DNA of 11,088 nt from Baffinella frigidus (Eukaryota; Cryptophyceae; Cryptomonadales; Baffinellaceae). Made by a program: the position numbers and the translations under genes. Positions 6,780-11,088 of the stretch are shown here, one piece after another. Numbering within the stretch: the first letter of the stretch is position 1; each line of letters opens with the position of its first letter. The stretch is from the NCBI GenBank assembly GCA_026770585.1, contig MU646447.1, positions 230,598-241,685 on the forward strand, read 5' to 3'. The notes beneath the pieces are model-generated. The model saw only the letters and a list, made by a program, of their open reading frames with translations, was not told the DNA's origin and ran no database searches.

Positions 6780-9700
6780 CTGCGTCACGGTTTGGGGTTT
6801 AGGGTTTAGGGGTTGGGGTTTGGGGTTTGGGGTTTGGGGTGTGGGATTTGGGGTTTGGGGTTTGGACTTCGGGGTTTATTGTTTAGTGTTTAGTGTTTAG
6901 TGTTGTGTGTTTAGGGTTTAGGGTTTAGGGTTTCGGGTTTCGGGTTTAGGGTTTAGTTTAGGGGGCGGGGCGGAACCGGAGAGTCACGGAGGGTGCCGAG
7001 CACGCGATAGCGCTTGGGTGAGTGGACGCCGTAGCGCACGTGGTCCTTCTCCGTCTCCGGCCGCTTCGTCCCGCACCACACCTGCCCCCCCGTCCGGTGT
7101 GTGTCAGTCTCTGTAGAGCCTCACAGCGTTCATAGGCTAACGGACTAAAAATGGGGTAGTTAGGCCTACGGGATTGCCTACCATAGGCCGTAGGGCTCCT
7201 ATGACCAAAAAGTCCTAGGACGTTGGCCTACAGTAGGAGGTTCTGGGCAATGCCGTAGGCCTAACTACCCCATTTTTAGTCCATTACCCTCTTAGCGTGC
7301 ATCAGCCTCAGTGTCACCCTCAGCGCGCACGTGGTCCTTCTCCGTCTCGGGCCGCTTCGTCCCTCACCACACCTACCCATACATAGCGATTGCGCAGAGA
7401 GGGGTGACTGCGTGCGTGAGCCTGAGGGCGTGCGCGCGTCAGCCCCCGCGACTGGACATGCACCACCCAGCAAGGTCTCGACTACCATGCCTCCGTGGTC
7501 CCCCGTCTCCGGCCGTTTTGTCCCGCTCCACACCTGCCCCCACGGTGTGCGCCAGCCTTAGTGTGAAAGGATCCATTCTCGGCGTGCGGGAGGGTTCGGG
7601 GTTCAGGGTTCTGCTCCGTCTCTTGCCGCTTTGTTCCGCACCACACCTGAGAATCGTCAGAGAATGATCAGCGGATGATCAGAGAGGGGAGTCAGCGGAA
7701 GTGCGACGCTCGCAGTCGCGCACACTCAAGCGCGACGGTTCGAGGCCGCGCCACGACGCTACAGACACTGCACCGCAGCGGTTCGGATTGGTGCGCGCGT
7801 GCGTCTGCCCCCGCGACTGCACCTACCAGCAAAAGGTCGCAACCACCGTTGTTACTCGTACGCTAGCTACCCGGAATCCGGGTAGTTTTCCGGGCAAGGC
7901 GATGTGGAGGGGGGCGTGCCGAAAAATCGGTCAACCTTGACGTTGTTGGTATACACACGTCAACGTTCAGCGACCGACTTCTCTGCACACCGCCCTACTA
8001 GCAAGGTCTGAGAATCGTAATGAAGAAGAAGAGGCGGGGGGGAACCTGGGCGTAGGAGAGGAAGAAGAGGCGCTTGTCAGCCGGGGTGGCGTCAGGCGTC
8101 TTCTCGAGAAAGGCGTTGTATGACATGTGGAGCCCCCCGCCGTCAGCAATGTTCTCGCCTGGTTTAGGGTTTAGGGTTTAGGGTTTAGGGTTCAGGGTTT
8201 AGGTTTTGGGGTTTGGGGTTTAGGGTGTAGGGTGTAGGGTGTAGGGTGTAGGGTTTCGGGTTTATGGTGTAGGGTTTAGGGTTTAAGGTTTAGGGTTTAG
8301 GGTTTAGGGTTTATTGTTTAGGGTTTAGGGTGACGATGTTCTCGGCCGACTGTCGAGATTGAGCGTTAGTTGACCGAAAGGAAAGGAAGGGGGCAGGGCA
8401 GGGAGAGACACCCAGGTTGCATTTTGATGGGCGATTGCTCGACTGTCAAAATGTAAGCTATGCTCACGCCTCACTCCACGCCGAATTTCGCGTGAAGGAG
8501 ACTGACGGGGGGGGCGCGGCGTGAATTGATCGCATGGCACGACCGCGGACAGGGAGGGAGGGAGCAGGGAAGGCCGAGACGTTTGTATCGATGGGTGGGT
8601 TAGAGCGTTTGCGGTAATTGTTGTCCGTTTTGGAGTTGCGGGTTTCCCGTTTCCCGGTTTTGATTTGTACCAGAAGTGTCCATTTAATTTTTTTTACGAA
8701 CTTTAAATGGACGCTTCTGGTACAAATCAAAATTGGAAAACGGGAAAACTGCAACTCCAAAACGGACAACAATTACCGCATACGCTCTATTAAGTGGAGA
8801 TACCCGATGGGGTGTTGGGCCTGAGGCGGGCCCGTGCCGAATTTGGTTGGGCTGGTGAGCGAATCCAATTTCGGAACAAGACAGATTCTGTCCCGCTATC
8901 TTAGGCTTCCGACGCCGAAGATAAGGGTGTATATGCTGTTTTAGGCATACAATGATGCTATCTTACGCCTTTTTGTGTGGACAGATTCTGGTGTGTTCCG
9001 AGATGAAATTCGGGAAGACTTGTCCGCTTCTTGGGTTTCGATGTTTCGAGGTTACCAGGAAATCAACTTGGAAAGGACTGAGGGTGTAGGGTGTATGGTG
9101 TATGGTGTATGGTGTAGGGTGTATGGTGTAGGGTGTAGGGCGAAGGGTGTAGGGTGTAGGGTGTAGGGTGTAGGGTGCAGGGTGTAGGGTGTAGGGTGTA
9201 GGGTGCAGGGTGTAGGGTGTAGGGTGTAGGGTGTAGGGTGTACCGAGGGTGAGGTTTCCGTCGAGGTGGATGTTGCCGTGGTCGACCGTGAACTCCGAGA
9301 ACTGCGTCGCGATGCACTGCGCGAGAAGAGACAACGCAACGGTTCAGCGACAAGACCTCGGACGCGACCTGCACGCCTAAAGGATAGCGATCTGCCCCAG
9401 TGCGTCGCGATGCACTGCGAAGAGCGAGAGACCAAGACGCTTCAGCGACGAGACTTTGGCAACATCCACCTCGACTGAAACCTCACCCTCGGCACACCCT
9501 ACACCCTACACCCTACACCATACACCCTGCACCCTACACCCTACAGGGGGCTGAAGGCTCGCTACAAGTCGATTGTAGAATCCGGCTCGAGTAACTGCTC
9601 TGCGACGCTGGACCGTCGCGAGCACGCACCGCTTCAACGACAAGACCTCGGACGTGACCGAGAGAGCGCGACGGCTCGGGGATGGGGTGGTCCAGGGTTT

Positions 9701-10337
9701 AGGTTTTAGGGTTTAGGGTTGATGGTTTATGGTTTAGGGTTTATGGTTTGTGATTTATGGTTTATGGTTTATGGTTTATGGTTTAGGGGTTCAGGGTTTA
9801 GGGTTTAGGGTTTAGAGTTTAGGGTTTAGGGTTTAGGGTTTAGGGTTTAGGGATTTGGGATTTGGGGTCCAGGGTTCAGGGTTCAGGGTTAAGGGTTTTT
9901 AGGGTGTCGGGGTTAGACGTACCTGGGCGCGCTCTTCGAACTTAGCATCCGTTTCTTCATCCCACCACCTGCCACGCGCCATCACACGCGATCAGCTCTG
10001 AGGTGGGCCCACCGAAGCAGAACCCACTCCTCATCCCTCATCCCACCACCTCTCATCCCTCATCCCACGGACACCATCACACGCGATCAGAGCCAATATT
10101 TTCGGCGTCGAGTTCCACGGGGGGCCCACCGAAGAGAATGGTTGGTACACCCGAGTGAGGCACCCTACCCTACCCTACCCTACCCTACCCTACCCCATAG
10201 AAGAGAATGGTCGGTACACCCGAGTGAGGCAGAGCTTCTTCGAGTGGATTTGCAGAGGGCCTCCTGAGCATTTCAGAACCTTTGAGAAAGTTGATGGTCA
10301 AAGGGCTGATGGTCAAAGGGCTGAAAGGAGCCTCATA

Positions 10338-10381
<44 letters not shown>

Positions 10382-11060
10382 CGTACCCAGAAAGCTCGCC
10401 ATTAGCGTCGTACTTCCGCCCAGTGTCATCAAACCCGTGCGTCATCTCATGCCCGAGCACCGCGCCGATCCCCCCGTAGTTGCGCGCCGCTGGGTAGTCG
10501 GCTTGGAAGAATGGCGGCTGCCAATTCCAGGGGAGCGGAGTGTGAGACGGGCACCTTTCTTCACACCGACACGGCCGCTGTGCACGTGCCGGGGAGGGGG
10601 GCATCTTTCAGTCTCAGACGGACGAGTTTGTTCGACCGCCATGTATGCACCACACCAGAGCGAGGGTGTAGGGTTTCGGTCTTAGGGTTTACGGTGTGGG
10701 GTTTGGGGTTTGGGGTTTGGGGTTTGGGGTTTGGGGTTTGGGGTTTGGGGTTTGGGGTTTGGGGTTTCGGTTTTCGGGATTAGGGTGTAGGGTCCAGGGT
10801 TAAGAGGCGGACCTGAAGGATTCCCGCGGAAATGTAGAGTGCGGGGGTCAGGGGGTTCCCTCTTGAGTTCAGGGTCTTAGGGTGTAGGAAAACGCGGGGT
10901 CAAGGGTTTCCCGTTGGGAGTTTGGGGGCGTCAAACCTGGAGGATCCCCGCAGGGATGTAGAGGGCGTTGCGGCCGCGGGAGTAGTATGCGTTGACCACT
11001 AGCGCGGGGTGCGACCACCCGTTGTCCTCCACCTGCTCGCCAGAGAGATCATCAGCTTCA
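6708..11060 (-). CDS. M13 (neprilysin-type) zinc metallopeptidase, C-terminal part, seven exons
   Basis: Exons in transcript order are about 11060-10937 (5' limit unknown), 10517-10387, 9968-9923, 9316-9244, 8158-8046, 7081-6977 and 6779-6708. All join in frame to give about the last 220 residues, and the length fits the C-terminal end of neprilysin-like enzymes. Visible motifs in order are [11 protein letters not shown] (substrate-binding NAYY), [23 protein letters not shown] (HExxH zinc-binding helix), [27 protein letters not shown] (third zinc ligand Glu), [22 protein letters not shown] (HSP motif) and [11 protein letters not shown]-stop. M13 enzymes usually have one N-terminal membrane anchor and cut peptides outside the cell; that part lies beyond the window. 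The residue before Val-His is Gly where neprilysin has Asp. Introns are filled with repeats and exon-end copies. Confidence 0.96.
6786..6962. repeat. Telomere-like tract filling peptidase intron 6
   Basis: TTTAGGG, TTTGGGG and TTTAGTG units occupy nearly all of the 197-bp intron. They end about 12 bases from the exon 6 donor and start within 10 bases of the exon 7 acceptor. The coding strand carries the C-rich form. Confidence 0.93.
6977..7081 (-). CDS. M13 peptidase exon with HSP motif
   Basis: After acceptor GGCAG it reads [29 protein letters not shown], then TLRDSP before donor GTTCCG in phase 0. This is the only full-length version; three truncated copies of its start lie upstream in the intron. 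Confidence 0.95.
7138..7287. repeat. Foldback element in peptidase intron 5
   Basis: Arms 7138-7178 and 7245-7287 are near-perfect complements (block GGACTAAAAATGGGGTAG; then TTAGGCCTACGG). The interior has TAGGCC, GTAGGGC and TCCTAGGAC words shared with the 6531-6654 element. It lies between the true start of exon 6 and its first extra copy. Confidence 0.88.
7325..7372 (-). pseudogene. Exon 6 copy a (truncated, Cys codon to stop)
   Basis: The first 16 codons of exon 6 are reproduced after a TAG acceptor-like end: VW, then stop where Cys is expected, then [13 protein letters not shown]. Differences from exon 6 are TGC to TGA and one synonymous change. It then diverges into intron sequence. 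Confidence 0.88.
7495..7533 (-). pseudogene. Exon 6 copy b (truncated, Cys to Ser)
   Basis: After a GGGGCAG acceptor-like end it reads [12 protein letters not shown], with two synonymous third-base changes, Cys changed to Ser, and a deletion after Glu-Thr. It is too short to replace exon 6. Confidence 0.85.
7612..7646 (-). pseudogene. Exon 6 copy c (truncated)
   Basis: After a TTCTCAG acceptor-like end it reads [12 protein letters not shown], with two synonymous changes and Pro to Gln, then runs into CCCTGAACCCCGAACCC repeats. It keeps the Cys and a plausible acceptor. Confidence 0.82.
7867..7885. repeat. 19-bp palindrome
   Basis: CTACCCGGA, one A, then TCCGGGTAG form a perfect stem inside intron 5. 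Its role is unknown. Confidence 0.8.
8046..8158 (-). CDS. M13 peptidase exon with ENIAD zinc ligand
   Basis: Acceptor CCAG is the direct continuation of a (CCCTAAA)n tract. The exon completes Gly and reads [16 protein letters not shown], then [16 protein letters not shown] and LSYAQ, then donor GTTCCC in phase 0. Confidence 0.96.
8160..8332. repeat. TTTAGGG tract abutting the exon 5 acceptor
   Basis: A fairly clean TTTAGGG array with TGTAGGG variants begins at 8161, three bases from the exon. Its C-rich complement forms the pyrimidine-rich part of the intron 4 acceptor. Confidence 0.95.
8601..8789. repeat. Foldback element with 87-bp arms and 15-bp loop in peptidase intron 4
   Basis: Positions 8601-8687 and 8703-8789 are complementary with about seven mismatches. 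The exact central block is TTTTGATTTGTACCAGAAG. Transcription through the intron would give a long near-perfect stem, like a small-RNA precursor, but its form also fits a MITE. The open frames on both strands here are a by-product of the symmetry. Confidence 0.92.
8868..9002. repeat. Short inverted-repeat element in peptidase intron 4
   Basis: The ends CGGAACAAGACAGATTCTGTCC and the complement of about 8981-9002 are imperfectly inverted. Inside are a hairpin around GCTATCTTAGGC/GCCGAAGATAAG and a second GCTATCTTACGCC. This is a probable small foldback, less clear than the others. Confidence 0.5.
9081..9241. repeat. TGTAGGG tract abutting the exon 4 donor
   Basis: More than twenty heptamers, mostly GTGTAGGGT with GTGTATGGT and GTGCAGGGT variants, run up to the exon 4 donor. 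The coding strand is (CACCCTA)n. Confidence 0.95.
9244..9316 (-). CDS. M13 peptidase exon before ENIAD
   Basis: After acceptor CGCAG it encodes [20 protein letters not shown] then NLTL, plus the first base of the Gly of the GENIAD motif, then donor GTACAC. The donor runs directly into a (CACCCTA)n tract, so the splice site is part of the repeat. Confidence 0.94.
9400..9419 (-). pseudogene. Direct copy of the exon 4 start
   Basis: Nineteen identical bases (9401-9419, matching 9303-9321) contain the CAG acceptor and the codons for CIATH instead of CIATQ. It lies in intron 3, 80-100 bp upstream of the true exon in transcript order. Confidence 0.75.
9458..9544 (+). pseudogene. Inverted copy of exon 4 end, donor and adjoining repeats
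   Basis: On the plus strand this reads GNIHLD-stop-NLTLG followed by CACCCTA repeats. It mirrors 9191-9277 with about three differences (GGA to TGA, the donor GT to GC, one repeat base). A CACCCTG variant unit sits at the same register in both copies, so this is a recent inverted duplication. Confidence 0.9.
9689..9908. repeat. TTTAGGG/TTTATGG tract at the exon 3 donor
   Basis: The heptamer array includes a run of TTTATGG and a run of TTTAGGG, and ends within about 15 bases of the exon 3 donor. The coding strand is C-rich. Confidence 0.93.
9923..9968 (-). CDS. M13 peptidase 46-bp exon
   Basis: After acceptor GGCAG it completes Gly and encodes [15 protein letters not shown], matching the family's Trp-Trp segment, then donor GTACGT in phase 0. 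C-rich heptamers start within 15 bases of the donor. Confidence 0.94.
10039..10090 (-). pseudogene. Partial copy of exon 3 start and its upstream intron
   Basis: CATCCCACCACCT (10039-10051) repeats 9958-9970, i.e. the acceptor end plus the Trp-Trp-Asp codons. CATCACACGCGATCAG repeats at 9980-9995 and 10075-10090. The copied frame ends at once in a stop codon. GGGCCCACCGAAG is also repeated in this intron. Confidence 0.7.
10131..10231. repeat. (CCCTA)n tract between 32-bp direct repeats
   Basis: 10131-10162 and 10200-10231 are the same 32 bases with one mismatch (outer GAAGAGAATGG, inner ACACCCGAGTGAGGCA). Between them is a (CCCTA)n run (10163-10196) plus a few bases. The arrangement looks like an insertion with duplicated flanks, or a tandem duplication whose junction was filled with repeats. 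Confidence 0.9.
10339..10378. repeat. (CT)n microsatellite next to the HExxH exon donor
   Basis: A pure CT run lies eight bases beyond the exon 2 donor. On the coding strand it is (GA)n and, if retained, would extend the protein as alternating Arg-Glu. Confidence 0.95.
10387..10517 (-). CDS. M13 peptidase exon with HExxH
   Basis: After acceptor TTGGCAG it reads [20 protein letters not shown], then [11 protein letters not shown] and [12 protein letters not shown]. It ends with GG of a split Gly codon before donor GTACGT. The two His and the Glu of HExxH are intact, as is the downstream Asp-Asp pair. Confidence 0.97.
10667..10800. repeat. TTTGGGG tract in peptidase intron 1
   Basis: About nine TTTGGGG units are flanked by GTGTAGGG, TTTCGGG and TTAGGG variants. 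It lies between the exon 2 acceptor and the exon 1 copy. Confidence 0.93.
10813..10842 (-). pseudogene. Copy of the end of exon 1 with donor
   Basis: Reads [10 protein letters not shown] followed by a GTCCGC donor-like site, against [10 protein letters not shown] and GTTTGA in the exon at 10937. There are four synonymous third-base changes and one Pro to Ser change. Upstream the match stops, so only the donor-proximal part is present. Confidence 0.85.
10937..11060 (-). CDS. M13 peptidase exon with NAYY motif (first in window)
   Basis: Reads [31 protein letters not shown] and [10 protein letters not shown], then donor GTTTGA in phase 0. Its upstream limit is unclear: the frame stays open into a run of 28 G on the coding strand, which would be poly-Gly if translated. 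Confidence 0.93.
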
Positions 11061-11088
11061 CCCCCCCCCCCCCCCCCCCCCCCCCCCC
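11061..11088. repeat. Poly-C run at window end
   Basis: There are 28 consecutive C (G on the coding strand) immediately upstream of the first recognisable peptidase codons. It may be a true homopolymer in an intron or poly-Gly segment, or a sequencing or contig-end artefact. Confidence 0.9.

Larger units (their letters stand above)
7434..8015. repeat. Interspersed direct repeats in peptidase intron 5
   Basis: Related words recur. CCCCCGCGACT-GACATGCACCACCCAGCAAGGTC near 7443-7477 resembles 7807-7838 (CCCCCGCGACTGCACCTACC, then AGCAAAAGGTCGC). AGCAAGGTCTGAGAATCGT at 8000-8018 resembles parts of both and TGAGAATCGTCAG at 7647. GTGC-GTGTGCGCCAGCCT at 7545 resembles CATCAGCCTCAGTGTC at 7300. This points to repeated local duplication of units that include the exon 6 copies. 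Confidence 0.6.

Noticed and set aside
7325-7646. CRISPR-like repeat array
   Set aside because: The repeats are diverged exon fragments with irregular spacing in a eukaryotic intron.
8464-8824. Mirror-image open frames on both strands (MLSVLELR.. type)
   Set aside because: They arise from the two arms of the foldback and encode each other's complement.
9081-9241. True chromosome end
   Set aside because: The telomere-like tracts are internal, degenerate and inside introns, with unique coding sequence on both sides.
8963-9435. Overlapping minus-strand frames with HPTPYTL repeats
   Set aside because: The repeated peptide is the translation of (CACCCTA)n in all three frames; only the exon 9244-9316 part is real.
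10185-10604. 139-codon minus-strand open frame containing HExxH
   Set aside because: Only the middle (exon 10387-10517) is coding; the ends are intron, including the Arg-Glu run from the GA repeat.

Overview
This is nuclear DNA of a eukaryote with spliced genes, most likely a GC-rich unicellular alga or protist. The evidence is GT-AG introns of about 120-1085 bp, G/C-rich third codon positions, and abundant degenerate plant-type telomere heptamers (TTTAGGG and variants TTCAGGG, TTTGGGG, TGTAGGG, TTTCTGG). This repeat type occurs in plants and many algal and protist lineages, so the species cannot be fixed. No bacterial features (operons, Shine-Dalgarno starts) were seen.

Two genes were reconstructed exon by exon, both on the minus strand. 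(1) 1347-3108: a complete four-exon gene for a small membrane protein of the TMEM256/DUF423 family (136 residues). (2) 6708 to the right edge: the last seven exons of an M13 (neprilysin-type) zinc metallopeptidase. They hold NAYY, the HExxH helix, the ENIAD zinc-ligand motif, the HSP substrate/catalytic segment and the C-terminal Cys-x-x-Trp stop. The N-terminal part lies beyond position 11088. All exon phases join without a frame break. The two genes have no evident functional link.

Layout: 1-1346 downstream DNA dominated by foldback (inverted-repeat) elements; 1347-3108 TMEM256-like gene; 3109-4400 hairpins and a TIR element with a 93-bp internal duplication; 4400-5440 about 1 kb of degenerate telomere-like heptamers; 5440-6707 no recognisable gene, several hairpins, ending in the peptidase 3' region; 6708-11088 M13 peptidase gene.

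The most unusual property is the intron architecture. Most introns of the peptidase gene carry heptamer tracts with the C-rich strand in the sense of transcription, often starting within a few bases of a splice site. Several introns also carry short copies of the neighbouring exon's end, including the splice site. Exon 6 has three such copies, exon 1 has one differing mainly at third codon positions, and exon 4 has a direct copy of its start and an inverted copy of its end. A (CCCTA)n tract sits between two 32-bp direct repeats. The TMEM256-like stop codon lies inside a foldback element. Together these suggest repeated patch insertion or duplication at exon-intron borders; the mechanism is inference.
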